From contig NC_049992.1 of NCBI RefSeq assembly GCF_000003815.2, forward strand, positions 13,369,105 through 13,433,104: DNA of 64,000 nucleotides. The letters are read 5' to 3'. Source of the stretch: Branchiostoma floridae. Lineage: Eukaryota > Chordata > Leptocardii > Amphioxiformes > Branchiostomatidae. Below, in pieces: positions 23,605 to 35,388 of this stretch. The notes beneath the pieces were generated by a model, which saw only the letters and a list, made by a program, of their open reading frames with translations, had not been told where the DNA came from and ran no database searches. Both the position numbers and the translations under genes were made by a program. The first letter of the stretch is position 1; every line of letters starts with the position of its first letter.

Positions 23605-26600
23605 CTGTCAAAGGAAAAACAATGCATCAAAATCAGTACTTTTTTTCCATAGTAAATTAAAAGACTTTTCCAATTTGATGACAGTCTATAGATTTAAATG
23701 AAACTCAGCAAACTTAGTAGAATCAGAAAACTTGGGCTGTAATTCAATGATTGTTATTACCCTTTACATGAGGTGATTATTACCTGCATGCCCCTGCCTG
23801 GAGTCCTGCCTGGTGTTGGGGCTCCCTTCCCACTTGGAGTCTTAGCCTTGTTCTTCATGACTGCGTCCTTGGCTGCAGGTGTTGCCGGCGCCTTTGGTCT
23901 TGCCTTCAGGCCAGGTGTGGCAGGTGCCTTGGCCCCAGCCTTTGGGGCAGCCTTAGCAGCACCTGCTACAGGGGCAGACTTTGCCCTTGCAGGTGTAGCT
24001 GGTGTCTTCTTCTCTGCAGCTGACTTGGCTGCAGCTGCAGACTGCGCTCTAGGTGTTGCCTTCCCTGCGGCACCTGTGGCATCAGCCTTCTTTGCTGCAG
24101 GTACTCTTGTGGCAGGTGTTGCACCTGTTTTCTTTGCAGCAGATGTAGTTGCTGAGGCAGGCCTCCTTGTGGCTCCCAGGGCAGGCTTCTTATCGGCAGC
24201 AGCTGTTTTGGCAGAGGCAAGCCTTGTTGCTGTGTCTGGCTTCTTCGTTGGTTCCTTCTTTGCTGCAGTAGCTGATGAAGGTCTTGCAGCTGCCCCAGTT
24301 TTGGCAGCAGCTGTTCTTGTTCCCAGGGTGCCAGCCGGCTTCTTGGCAGCTGTTTTTGGCTCTGCCTTCGGTGCAGCGGCACCTGCAGGTTTGGGTCGAG
24401 CTGTCCTCGTCGGGATACCAGCCTTCTTCTCTGCAGGCTTTTTTGCAGCAGCAGAAGGTTTTGGGGTTACCTGGTCGCCAAGAGCAGCAGCAGCGTCCAC
24501 AGCTACCTCAACTGAATCCACCGACGCTTGTTCCTCAGCACTGCTCCCTGTTGCTGCAGCCTTTGTCAAAGGTTTGGGTCTGGCTGCACCTGGCTTGCGG
24601 TCTGTTTTTGTCTTGGGTACTGCCCCGCTAGGTGGCGCCTTTGTGGTCTTTGCCGGAGCACTGGCAGGTTTTGCCGCCCTGGTGGCTGCAGTACCTGTGG
24701 TCTTGGCAGATGGCGCTGTTGCAGGCCTGGTGAGCTTCTTAGTTTTCGGTTCTGAGACAGATGATGGCTTTTTCGTTGGTTCTGCAGCCTTTGTAGTCTT
24801 AGTCGCCCCAACAGCACCTAACTTCTTCTTAGCAGGAGGAGCTTCTTTTGACACAGACGATGGCGGGGTGGGTCGCTTGGTGATATCCTTCCCAGCAGGC
24901 TTTGCAGCAGCAGTTTTCCCTGGAGGTTTAGTCTTCGGCGCAGCCTTGTCAGCGGTCTTGGTTTTGGCAGCTGCCGCAGCTGCAGGCTTGGCTTTCTTCA
25001 CCTTCTCTTCTGCCTTAGCTTCCTCTGGAGGCTTTACTTCAGCACTGCAAGAGTGGAGAAGAGTTTAAAAATACAGAGAGATGGTTCGTCTGAACATAGA
25101 ATACACAACAAGTTTGGCAATTGTCAGTATGAAAAGAAGATTGAAAGGGTCTAGAGTACGATACACTCTACCAGCATCCCTTTCAACTGCATACATTTGG
25201 TTGGTTGACATGAATTGTAGATGTACATGCCTAATGCTTACAGTTACAGTTACATAATAAAATTAATGAGCCCTGAAATTTTGATGTGCTATTGTAAGAC
25301 CCCAAAGTTACACCCCCATAAGTATAATAGGATAGGCCAATGGCCCAGAGAGGACAGAGACATTCTGGAACCAGAACTGGATTAGACCAGATTTGTACAG
25401 TAAGCTTTTGTATGCACCCAATTTTGCATGAAATGTCAATGGAACTTGAAGGGTCAGCTATCATTATTTGTTATTCAGTCACTGACAATTTACCTTAACT
25501 CCATACATACATGAACACAGGCATACTGTAGTTATCCTTATTATATGATACCTTAGTGAAATATATGGGTGACTAAATAACAATACTCAATAGCCTTTTG
25601 TACATTTGTAAACCGTGACATATTACTCATATACAATGTTTACACTTTATCCTGACTGTAGCACAGAGATAGTAAAACCTGCTGGATTAGATGTCATAAA
25701 GCCTGCATGTTGTTTACTAGAGAAGGAACATTATACAGGATGTGGGCAGCCAGTACACAACTGATAACAGGCCAGAAAATTTTATCAGTACAGAGAGAAT
25801 GCTTCTGATATGATAATGTAGATCTTATCATAGTTTTCAGTTTCCTAAATGCTGAATATCTTAAGTATCCAAAACATCAAATCATTTTAACAGAATTATT
25901 TCTAAGGCTGCATTTTATGAAAAGTTTATGATTATTACATAATGTCAACAAAGATGGTATTGGTGGTTAGTCCTTGTCAGTTTCCAGCAATCCAGGCTTG
26001 GGATTCATATGCTTTCTATTTTTACACAGAGGAGAGTTTACTTATCAAAATAGCTTGCCCTGGTGGCCTGGTAGTCACTCTAGTGTCACAATACTGAAGA
26101 AACCTCAGTACACATTTGAACACACAGACACTGGAATTACATGCATACATGCACTGCAAAACCACGAAATTTTACAGTAGGGTAAGCCACATGGGTATGG
26201 TTTGTAAATTGTTTTTATACTGGCTAAATGAACAATCTAAAATTTACATACCATACTAGTGCTTCATACTTTCAAACCTTAAATGATCAACAAAGACTAA
26301 ATACTTTCTAAAATTCTTGATTTCACTGATAAGATAGAATATATAACTTTTTACTATACAGCCCTTTACTGTGTATCTACTGCATATCAAAATTCAGAAT
26401 ATCATAAATAATACTTACACAGCTTCAGTCTTTGGTGCTTCCTCTTTCACCTGTAAAAGTACACATACATGCAACATTATTTGGTGGTATGTTTAACTGG
26501 TTTTCCCTCCTATATGTAATAGTCAACAAAATCAGACAAGCACTATATCATGTTGAGAGAGGAAGTCCCTCTTTGTATAAATGTAAATTTATTTGTATAT

Positions 26601-29600
26601 AATCCTGGCTTAACACGGACATGTGCAAAAGGCAGAAAATTGACCTCTTTGCTCAATGGCACCTGTAATTGTAACAAGCCATTTAACTTCCTGTAGCAAT
26701 GAAGCAGAAAATCTGTGCAAATTTGCGCCAAAATTTAGGTCAGCCAATCTTTAATGGAGTAGTGTCCAAAAGGGTTAAACTACATGTACATGTAGATACC
26801 CAAACGTACATATAACATCAGATACAGCAGTTTAGATATAGGCACTAGTAATAGTATGAAGCCCTATAGTACCTAAAAGCAAGGTGCTTGATAAAAGCTC
26901 CTTGCTAAAAGTTTGTTATTTTTCATCTTGTCTAAGTGCAAAAAGATGCTGTATTTTCAACAAAACAGATGGTGTTTCTGCATTATATCATTTATAGAAT
27001 TAATGTCTTTGGTTGTGCTTAAAACAAAGAGAGGGGACAGTGAAGAGAAATAACAAAGTAAAATGTTATCTTACTTCTTCTTTATCAACAGGTTCTGCAA
27101 CCACAGCAGCTGTAAACAGAATCAATAAAAACATAATCAGTAAAAAGTTTATACAATTGGACACAATATGTATATGACTTAAAATCTTTGGCAAATATCA
27201 CACTCAAAGGATGAAATTTTAAGGAAGAATGATAAGGTTTTTATGTAAGCCCCAAAACCTTGTGGTGTGACATAAAGAAAAGGGAAATGCAAAGTGTCTT
27301 CCTTTTGCGGGTATATCAATGAAGCTACAGCTGAGCAATTTGACCTAGCGCTCAACAAGTTGTATTGATAAAAAATGTATGGTTTTATGCCTTGTGTGTT
27401 TTGTTGTCTTTCTATTCATACTTGTATGCTTTGTATAAGCCAATATAAAGTCAAGGGCAATACAAATTAGATTTAGGATGCAGCAGCACTGTTGACATAC
27501 ATGTATGGCAGCTTATGTGAGATACCCGCTTCAGCATGCAATGGTTTTAGTAGGGGGATTTCGCAATATTGTTATATGCTATGTAATAATACAATGTATG
27601 TTATTAAGGTGCACATGTATACAAGCAAAAGAAGTTAATAACATGCCAGTGAAGTTAGAAGGAACCACATGTAGCATAATAAGCAATCTATCACTACAAA
27701 GCTGCAGTAGGCTAATGGCACTAATCTACACTACCTTCTACTACATACATATAACTTACTACATACATAACATTTTTATTACATGTACTTTAATTTAAAT
27801 GCAATTCAAAAATTTTAGTAGAGTAGAATACTGTGTAGTAAACATTTCTTCAAGGAAAAAGATATGTCATGGAGTTTGATATGAGAACAAAGCCATGAAT
27901 GATTTTATAAAAAAAAGTTGCTTTTGTATGTATTGGGTTGTATGTGATCTCTAAGAAATCTACCAAATACTAATATAGTATACTGTAATACTACATATCC
28001 TTGTAGTAAGATTGGGATGACAATGCATTCTGTGAGCATGACTGCAAAGACAGCTGCTAGCTCGGGAAGGGGGAGTTACAATACATTATAACAGATATGG
28101 CACGTACTGTGGACATACAAGCATTGTTAATGATGTGAGGTTAGTAGGTTGCAGCATATTGACTCAGAGAGCAGTGCTTGGCAGGGGGTACAGGCTTGCT
28201 CATGCAGCTAGGACAAACAAAAAGCAGCACGGCAGCTACATGAGCAAAGTAGTCTCAAGTTCAAGCATACACTGCACACAGAAGCCACACGTCAAGTACC
28301 TTCCACTTGCATAGCTTCTGGCTCAGGCACTTTCTCCTCAGCTCCCACATCAACTTGGACAGGAGGAGCCACAACTGCATCCTCCAAGCCACCAGCTCTC
28401 TCTTCAGCTCCCACAACAGGAGGAACCTCGGGCACACCCTCCACACCAACAGCTTTCTCTTCATCCCTATCCAACACCTCTGTCGCTACCTCGGCTGCCT
28501 CCATTCTCATTCCTTCATCCACAACGCTTTCCATCGCCTCTTCCACAATTTCTGCAGCTTTGGCCGTATCCGTGGCAATCTGCTCCACTTCCTGTTCCAA
28601 CTTGCCCGTCTCCGTGACAACCTGCTCCACATCTTCCATCCACTTCTGCTGCGCAGCTATGGCTGCCATCTGGGCCACCTGTTCCGCCTGCCTCGCCTCT
28701 TCTACCTGGACCTGGTCAGCAATGACGTCAGGGGGTGCAACAATTTGTTCATCAGTGATATCGTTGGGTGCCGCCTCGAGCACCTCAGCTTCCATTGCGA
28801 CTGTCTCTATGTCTCCTGTGCTGGCAGTTTCCACACTAACTAGGAACTCATCATCTGGCTCCACCTTGGGTACTTCAGACACCGTGATTGCCGGGATGTC
28901 TGATGTAGGTGAATCAGGTGCTATGGCAGGTACCTCCTCCTCTAGATCTGCTTCTTGTTCTGGCTGACTTGGTTCAGATTCTGTGGGAGTTACTTCAGGA
29001 GTGCTCTCACTCTCCTCTGGTATGGTAGGCACTCTGATGTCTGCCATGGGGACGGGAGCAGGCTCGTCTGGAGGGAACACCGCATCAAATGGCTGGGCTT
29101 CTCCTGCCACATCCGATACATCAGCACCTTCCTCCAGGATGGGAGCTTGGTGTGGGGCAACAGATGGTTCCAGTGGTGGGTCGTCACTGGGGAAAACTGC
29201 ATCCCAGGCCTGTGGTTGTCTCTCCTGCTCAGAGAAAGCAAAGCTCTGCATACTGTGCTGTTGGAAGTCCCTGTCCCACGTTGACGCCTCAGGCGTTTGG
29301 GGCGACTCCGTCTCCACCTTGTCATCTACAGCACCACCCTGAACATCAAACCCCCAGATGTCATCAGTAGCTGTTGGTGCTGCTGCTGCTGGCTCTCCCC
29401 AGGGACCCTCCTGGGGAGGGGGGCCTACCTCTGAGGAATCCCCCTGGCTCGCAGGAACCTCCTGTGGCATCTCTGCGTCTGGCTCCTTCACTGCCAGATC
29501 CGAGAAGAAGTCAGCATCTTGGAATCCAGAAGGAGGAGGACCTGTTTCTACCAAAGGATCCTGTTCAGAACCAGTGGTCAGTTCTGGAGGTAACCCTTCC

Positions 29601-31273
29601 TCAATCAGAGGGTCTTGCTCTGCTAATTCGTTGAAGGGGTCGTACACAGCTTGTGGCATTTGTTGATCTTCTCCTGCAACACCAATCTCTTCAACAGGCT
29701 GTTCACCAGATGGCATTGCCTCAGTTACCTCCATGCTTTCTTTTTCTTCTTCCATTCCCATGATTAACATTGGCTCTTCACTTGGGGCTACATCACCGAG
29801 GTCTTCCTTTTGTCCTTGAACTTCTGGGACAGCTGTTGCTTCCGCATTACCATCCTCTTGCCTCGGACTCTTTGGTACCTCTTCTTCCTCCATCTCATCA
29901 CCTGGTACAAACTCAAAATCCGAGGTCTCTGTGATTTCTGCATCTTGCACAGAGTCCTCCAAGTCTGCCTCTCCAGGTGTGGACACCTCTTCACTACCTG
30001 TTATCTCCTGTGACACATCTTCTATCAAATCCTCTGGCTCCTGCCGAGCTCCTAGCAGGGCCTCTATTGTAGCCTGCTCTGATAAGAAACCTTGCTGCTG
30101 CCCCTCCTCAGCCTCTTGTGGAGGGGTATCTACAATTTCTGCCTCTATGTCGTCAGGACCAACATCTTCAACTTTTGGCTGAGACATGAGCGCAGCAACT
30201 TCTTCTTGCCGTTTTGATTGTGCTAGTATTTCTTTCACGACATCATTTACATCTTCCTTCTCTGTCACTTCGATTTCATGTTTCTCCACTCCATCTCCAT
30301 TTACTTTCATGGCTTCTGCCCCTTCAAGCTCTGCAACATCGGAAGGCACGACTGGCTCTTCAGCACCCAGTGGTGGTTTGGGATGCTCTGGGGTACTTGG
30401 TGAATCAGAAGATATTCCTCCATCTCCTTCCGACTTCCTCTTCTTTCTCTTTTTCTTCTTTTTCTTACCTTCTCCCTTTTCTTTCTCCTCTTGAATGACA
30501 CCTGGTGAATCTAGTTGACCAAAGGCAACCTCTTCAGGTGCCTGTTTTTCTGGACTTAATTCAGGCACAAGCTCTTCAGGCACAAAGGGCTGGGCAGTTG
30601 GGTCAAAGGGTTTAGCATTTGGGTCAAAAGGTTTTGCAGTTGGGTCAAAGATGGGAGCATTGGGGTCCAGAAAGGGTATTAAAGGGTCAAAGGATGCGAC
30701 ATTGGGGTCAAATGGCTTTGCAGTGGGGTCAAAGGATGGCACATCAGGGTTAAAGATGGGTGCTGTTGGCTGGAACGGTGGCGTGTTTGGGTCCAGCGTC
30801 GGTTTAATAACTGGATCAAACGGTTTGGCTGTTGGGTCCAGAAGTGCGAAAGGTTTAGCGTTGGGGTCCAGCCCTGTTGGCTGGTCTGAGCCTCCAGGAG
30901 AGGGCGTTCCCTCGGCTCCGGCCGGGCGAGGGGTCATGTCGAGGGGACACTCCTCGCAGTCAGGTATCAAACATACAGGTGTTCCTGTCACAGGCTCCGA
31001 GGGTGGGACCTCGTCATCTCTGTCCCCAAACTGTAGGTCCTCTGGTCTTTTGGGTATGTCTATCGGTTCCACAGTTGGTGCCTGTCCGAAATCCAGAGCA
31101 GTTCCACCGTTCATTTCCCCAGGCACTGGCATATCCCCCATCATGGGCACCACTTGGTCTGGGTCTACAGGCTGCCCAAATCCTGCCTGGAAATGTGCCT
31201 GTCCAAAGTCTATTCCTTCAAGTTCCATAGGCTTCTGAACGTCTTCAACGCCCTTTCCTTCTTCCTCAGCCAT
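11778..31273 (-). CDS. DIS3L2: DIS3L2 exoribonuclease with a giant acidic/basic N-terminal extension
   Basis: Coding exons in transcription order: 28300-31273, 27075-27109, 26419-26450, 23784-25044, 23485-23604, 23017-23118, 21487-21907, 20778-20884, 19768-19836, 19198-19364, 18459-18558, 18209-18253, 17920-18028, 16900-17012, 16484-16543, 15820-16044, 15556-15612, 15219-15298, 14607-14790, 14196-14282, 13743-13890, 12949-13079, 12508-12612, 12171-12338, 11778-11798. All phases agree; the total is about 2,306 residues. The last about 872 residues match DIS3L2: cold-shock region starting [14 protein letters not shown] and split by a low-complexity insert; RNB nuclease domain with the metal-binding cluster [16 protein letters not shown], then [32 protein letters not shown] and [21 protein letters not shown]1-like C-terminus ending LKYSALLKRP-stop. 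DIS3L2 degrades uridylated RNAs 3' to 5' in the cytoplasm, independently of the exosome. The residues upstream of PFEQYIS are described separately. Whether all transcripts carry them is unknown. Confidence 0.85.
11880..12140. repeat. Probable interspersed repeat just upstream of the last coding exon
   Basis: Contains repeated CTTGTCC/GGGCAAG words in both orientations (for example CCACTTGTCC, TTCACTTGCCC, CTTGTCCGATCGGGCAAG). This is typical of a small inverted-repeat-rich mobile element. Ends were not defined with confidence. Confidence 0.35.
13491..13620. repeat. Interspersed repeat related to the one at 50760-50880
   Basis: GGGGCCCGGCCGGGATGTTT followed by an AAGAAACAAAAAATCAAA-like tract resembles the CGCCCGGCCGGGTAGTTTG stretch with GAACGAAAAATATGAC at about 50788-50825. 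Two dispersed copies suggest a repeat family. Confidence 0.45.
14870..15010. repeat. Interspersed repeat related to the one at 33540-33710
   Basis: Shares CAACCAAATATT, AAGGGTCACACAAAT and similar intervening AT-rich sequence with 33540-33710. Both copies lie within introns of the same gene. Confidence 0.4.
16240..16350 (-). repeat. Possible tRNA-derived SINE fragment
   Basis: On the minus strand the sequence reads TGTGGCACAGCGACTTGAGC followed by CCAGGGTTTGATGTACGCCC, resembling degenerate A and B boxes of a tRNA-derived SINE. It resembles the clearer copy at 59330-59410. Confidence 0.35.
16978..17291. repeat. 157-bp tandem duplication containing part of a DIS3L2 exon and its acceptor
   Basis: Copy 1 is 16978-17134 and copy 2 about 17135-17291, with only a handful of differences. 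Each copy holds the first about 35 nt of the [12 protein letters not shown] exon plus its acceptor and upstream intron. Only copy 1 is followed by the rest of the exon. Copy 2 is an orphan acceptor with a truncated exon. Confidence 0.88.
17327..17668. mobile_element. Non-autonomous DNA element with terminal inverted repeats
   Basis: Left end CAGGACTTGAAATAC and right end GTATTTCGAGCCCTG are imperfect inverted complements. The interior has several direct and inverted ACCTGCAC/GTGCAGGT motifs. There is no coding capacity, as expected of a MITE-like element in a DIS3L2 intron. Confidence 0.55.
18748..18908. repeat. Long near-perfect palindrome (hairpin) in a DIS3L2 intron
   Basis: Left arm begins CAGTTACTGAAGCAACTGG; right arm ends CCAGTTGCTTCAGTAACTG. 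The centre is GTCAGTGACACTGTGTCACTGAC, so there is almost no loop. The arms are about 80 nt with few mismatches. It looks like a foldback/MITE element. Confidence 0.85.
20131..20142. repeat. (AGA)n microsatellite
   Basis: Short AAG/AGA triplet run in an intron; simple sequence. Confidence 0.6.
21070..21411. mobile_element. Non-autonomous DNA transposon with TIRs and target-site duplication
   Basis: Ends CCAGGGGTTTAGCCAGC and GCTGGCTAAAGCCCTGG are inverted complements with one mismatch. The element is flanked by TATTGA on both sides (21064-21069 and 21412-21417), a likely 6-bp target-site duplication. The inside is rich in TGACGG/CCGTCA motifs and has no transposase ORF. Confidence 0.75.
23784..27109 (-). 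CDS. Lys/Ala/Pro-rich basic exons of the DIS3L2 extension
   Basis: Three exons (27075-27109, 26419-26450, 23784-25044) encode a short acidic bridge ([19 protein letters not shown]) and then about 420 residues dominated by Lys, Ala, Pro and Thr. Recurrent words are AKPA, TKAA, PAKKT and AAAK; it ends [17 protein letters not shown]. The composition resembles linker-histone tails or the proline-rich basic region of MAP-type proteins, but I see no tau-type repeat or other domain. The 3' border is CAG|GTAATA, phase 0, joining PFEQYIS of DIS3L2. If that intron were retained, a stop follows within seven codons. A Met inside this exon ([11 protein letters not shown]) could start a short-N-terminus DIS3L2. 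Confidence 0.7.
28300..31273 (-). CDS. Acidic repeat-bearing 991-residue exon of the DIS3L2 extension
   Basis: One very long exon starting [15 protein letters not shown] in good context (AACGATGG). It ends QVEG with donor G|GTACTT, phase 1, continuing to the exon at 27109. Regions: residues about 130-230 carry a degenerate seven-residue repeat ([21 protein letters not shown] and similar); about 268-280 is a Lys/Arg cluster like a nuclear signal ([11 protein letters not shown]); most of the rest is Glu/Asp/Pro/Val-rich and probably disordered. No enzymatic domain is visible. The acidic-then-basic arrangement resembles MAP4/MAP2-type proteins in composition only. I do not recognise a specific family. 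Confidence 0.75.
30583..30876 (-). repeat. 21-bp coding minisatellite (heptapeptide repeats)
   Basis: About fourteen degenerate units on the plus strand of the form TTGGGTCAAAGGGTTTAGCA encode DPNAKPF-like heptads on the minus strand. Units vary in length and keep the frame. Slippage-prone. Confidence 0.8.
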
Positions 31274-34200
31274 CGTTGAGCTCTGTGCTGGTGTTTAACT
31301 CTTCTCCAATCAGTTTAAGTCTAGCAAATAAGTACAAAATCAAACTGTTACCAATTTATACAGAAAACAGCAAAAAAGTATGTGGTGAAATAACCTAGAA
31401 AACAATCAAGCAAATAAACATATACAAAACATGTAATGAAGCGCATTTACGCAGTACCATTCATTTCATAAAACTAGTGTTGGCTATATTTGCAGACTGT
31501 ATGCATAACAGAGTGAAGTATGTATTACTGGGTGGGGTGAGCTGTAATTTTGTCATCAACATTCTGTCCTCACTGCAAAACTATTTCCCTCCCTTAACCC
31601 GGGCCTACTCAAACAATGAACGTGACGCGTCTACTCGCTTCCCACACAACACCCGAGAACTGGGCGGGGAGGGCGCTTGAACAGTCGCCATTGTTGTGGC
31701 GTACTTTCTCCCGTGTTTGTCGTGGAACAGTCAAGGAGACCAGCTGCTGGAGGGCGGTTGGCATAATGAACCTATTGTGCTGACAGCCTGATCCCTGCAC
31801 ACAACTGCACTGCTCTTTTGCCAGACTGTTTGGCCTTTCTTTGGTACAGAAACAGCACTGTTGGTGACTTGGTCTGAATCTAGCTGAAACCTAGTACTAT
31901 TAAGCTACTAACCTATCATCACTGAACAACAGCGAGAATTCCTTTTCTGGGACAAAACATTTCAGCAATGGCCTTGAGATGACAAGATTTTAATCAGTTG
32001 ACTGTACTAAGGAATTCATTGCTATAGGGCGTGGACATAGAAATATACAAGTATCTTGCTCTTCCTATACGTAGATTGTTTTATTCTTGTTTATAGTTGA
32101 AGTTGTCAAAAAGCCATTTCCTATATAATTCTCCAAAGTTTGACAAACTTGAGAAGGGCACAATGCTTTCAAATTGTATAACCTTTTTAAAAGATATACC
32201 TACACTGTGTCCAAGAAAAGTCTATGACATACATATGGTATCATCAAGGTATACCAAAGTTCAGAGGCCAGCATAGATGGTGCTATACCTTATCCAAGAG
32301 TAGAATGTAACTGGAGCCCCCATAAACACACCTACTGGCAGTCAGGTATTTGCTTAACAGTTACCGTTTGGGCTTGTGCTCATTCACCTGGAAAGGTGCT
32401 TGTTTTTCTTGTCTCTTAAGACCCAGCTAATATTTAACACCTGTCGGAGAGTAAGCCTTGACCATGACTGCAGTTAAAAATTAAGTTTGCTTTAAAATTT
32501 TTGCATAATCAAAAATAAGTTTGATAACAAATAAAATAATTTTATTGCACAAAATGCGTATTTGCCCCTCAAGAAAAAAACACTATTTTGTTGCCTGGAA
32601 AGAATATATTGCAGTTGTTGAATAAAAAAATACTACAGTGCATGAACAATACATATTTTCCAAAATGGTTGTCATCACATGACAGATCAACAGTAATTTT
32701 AGGAGGGTCAATTTCCAGAAACTACTTTACTCTAATGATGAAATGATGTAATACTTTGCTGCCTAATGAGTCTGACTCATGTGTGCATGGGGCGGCAAAT
32801 GGAAGAGTAATGTTGCCACAATGCTGTCTGGCTGTATCCTTATTAGGTTATCGTCTCCGTTATCAGACTAAGAATGACATTACAACCTAATCTAACTGTC
32901 AGTCTTTTGAATTTTAGACTTTCTAGTATGATTATCTTTTAGCATGTACTGCCTGAGTTTTTAAAATCCAAATGCACATATGGGAACTACCATTATCTTC
33001 AGCATAGAGGGTGATTTTTATCACCAAGGATATATTTGGGTTGCATTTGTTTGTGGGTTGCTTCAATGCTTGTTTGTATTGGGTTAGAATCATAACTTTC
33101 AAAGTTGCAGATGGATCATAATGATTATGTGTCAACAAGACAAGTTTCAATATGGGCTGCATAGCAGATGTCTTGCTATATGTTTCAATACAATGTCATT
33201 TGGGCAGCAATCAGATGTACATTATATCTACACAGCATGCATAACCATGGCCTTGTTCGTTATTGATATTCCTTGCCTTGCCCAAAGTACATGTATATTG
33301 ACAGGAAACTGTCTGACCCTGCATGAGTCAGTAGTCATTTGTCCCAATTACACTTGCCTGGAAATTCAATTTGCCATCACATAATACTTCCCCATGTTGT
33401 AATGTGATTACAAACTAGCAGAAGGATACAGAAGGCAAGCTCATTACTGATAGCACTGTGAACAATTTGATTTTCAGGCTAAGGATCAAACTAGTAATAC
33501 AGTATTAAACCCCCTTTCCACTAACATGGTTGCCACTGAAAGCAACCTTTGAGCAACCAAATATTTGTGACCAACTTTCATCGATCAAGAAAACATTTTC
33601 TAATGTATTTTGTATGTTTAATGTTTTTTGTTGTCTTTTAAATCATATGTTTGCATTATGCATAAATTTCCAATCATAAAAGCAAGGGTCACACAAATAC
33701 AATTTTACTCAGCTGTCTGGAGGAAAGGAGACCAGAATGATTATAGAGAAGGCTCTTTCCTTGGAAGGACTCATATTTTCTTAGGTAAATATATATAATT
33801 ACACTCTACAGTTACAACATGTTTTAAGCCTATGACCATGAGCATTGTACTTTTGTGCCTGGTGTAACTGATACAAAACAAAAATAACAGGATTTGCAGT
33901 GTAGAACAAAATACAAAGGGATCTTTGTTCCCCAGATACATGTAATACCTGGCTTATACAGGAGCAATTTTCTGTCGACAAATGACGTCAGAATCAGCCA
34001 ATGAAATGGTGGACTGTAAGTTCTCTTTGAACCCTTTGCAAGCCCCGAAAAGCCAAAATGGTCTCCCTGTAACCAGTGTGAACAAGACATTTGTCAGCGT
34101 GTGGATAAGATGAAACGTGTAGAGACATTACTCTTATAGCTTAACAAAAACTTACAAGTGATATTGAAATAAAAAAACAAACAGCTTGTGATTTTTTTTG

Positions 34201-35388
34201 TATGGTGTCTTTCTCATGCACAATGTCTTCAATTTCCTTTTAGCTTCTTTGGTGAGACCATGAGAAAACTCTACAATCTAGTATCAAAGGGTTGACCAGC
34301 ATTCTGTACAGCCTGACCTGAAATGGCTGAATTATGTTGTGTTGGCCTGGGGTATGTCCATCTGTTTGTACACTACTGTGGCTTTATATGGTGAGTGCCA
34401 TCAATTCCTCTAGGAATTCAGAAACTCCTACCAGAATTCTCATCAAGGAATTATATTCCATATCATATTATGTTTATGATATTCATTCTTGCAATCTGCA
34501 TAATGTCATAATTAAAAGAGAAATGGAAACACTGATAACCATAAAACAAAAAAATATGGATTTCTCATTTACCTTCATGAATATTTGCAATTTCTATTTA
34601 CTTTTTTCTATTCAATTCAAATATGCCAAGTATAGACTTATATTTGACTTTCAAACTGTTGGCGAATTGACCCAAAACCTTACATTTCACATGAATTGAA
34701 TATCCAAAAATGACAACATTTGATGATCATCAAAGAAAGAATTTCTAGAGACTAGCACATGGTTCTGATTTAGGTTAAACAGTAGCAAAATGGTAGCTGA
34801 TATCCAAACACTCCCTACTTGTGGGACAAATCTATTGACTTTGTCACCTAGTTGCAAACAGTTAATAATGGTCAAGGGACAAATCAAACTGATTGGGCAT
34901 GAAATTAAGCAATTTATCCAGATTAGCACTGTACAATTAGGTTAACCTAAAACAAACTATCTCTTTGTCAGGGCAAATAAATCACTCTGGACTAGACAGA
35001 CTGATTTTTGGTGTGGGCCTACTGACCTGACAGTGGGGCCGGATATCTTAATTCTCCCTGACAGTTATAGACAATTAATGACAATTGTGGCCCAGGAAAA
35101 ACATCAGCTGCATGTCCTGCTAGGAAGGAACTGGATATCCTGTGGGTCTTTTAAACTGTCAAGATGATGAAATACAGCAATTGCAGTTACTGTTACAACC
35201 TTGTTTCCAGACGCAAAAATAGATTTCAATAAAACTGGTGTAAAAAAACTTCCAGAATCCAGAGCTTATACTACAAAATCATTTTTCTGCCACTTTGGAT
35301 TAATCAAAACAACAAGAAGTTTGTCTTCATTTTTATACCATTTTTCTCTCTTACTGAATTGATTTTATCTTTCCCTTCATACTAAACC

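Noticed and set aside
23773-25068. 431-codon plus-strand ORF rich in Ala, Val, Phe and Leu
   Set aside because: It is the antisense of the Lys/Ala/Pro-rich exon. GC-rich low-complexity codons leave the opposite strand open. No splice or start evidence.
28307-31238. Several plus-strand ORFs of 80-195 codons
   Set aside because: All lie opposite the 991-residue acidic exon and mirror its repeats; no family motifs.
23784-31273. Calling the extension a MAP2/MAP4/tau orthologue
   Set aside because: Only composition is similar; no microtubule-binding repeat (PGGG-type) was found in the exons or noticed in adjacent introns.
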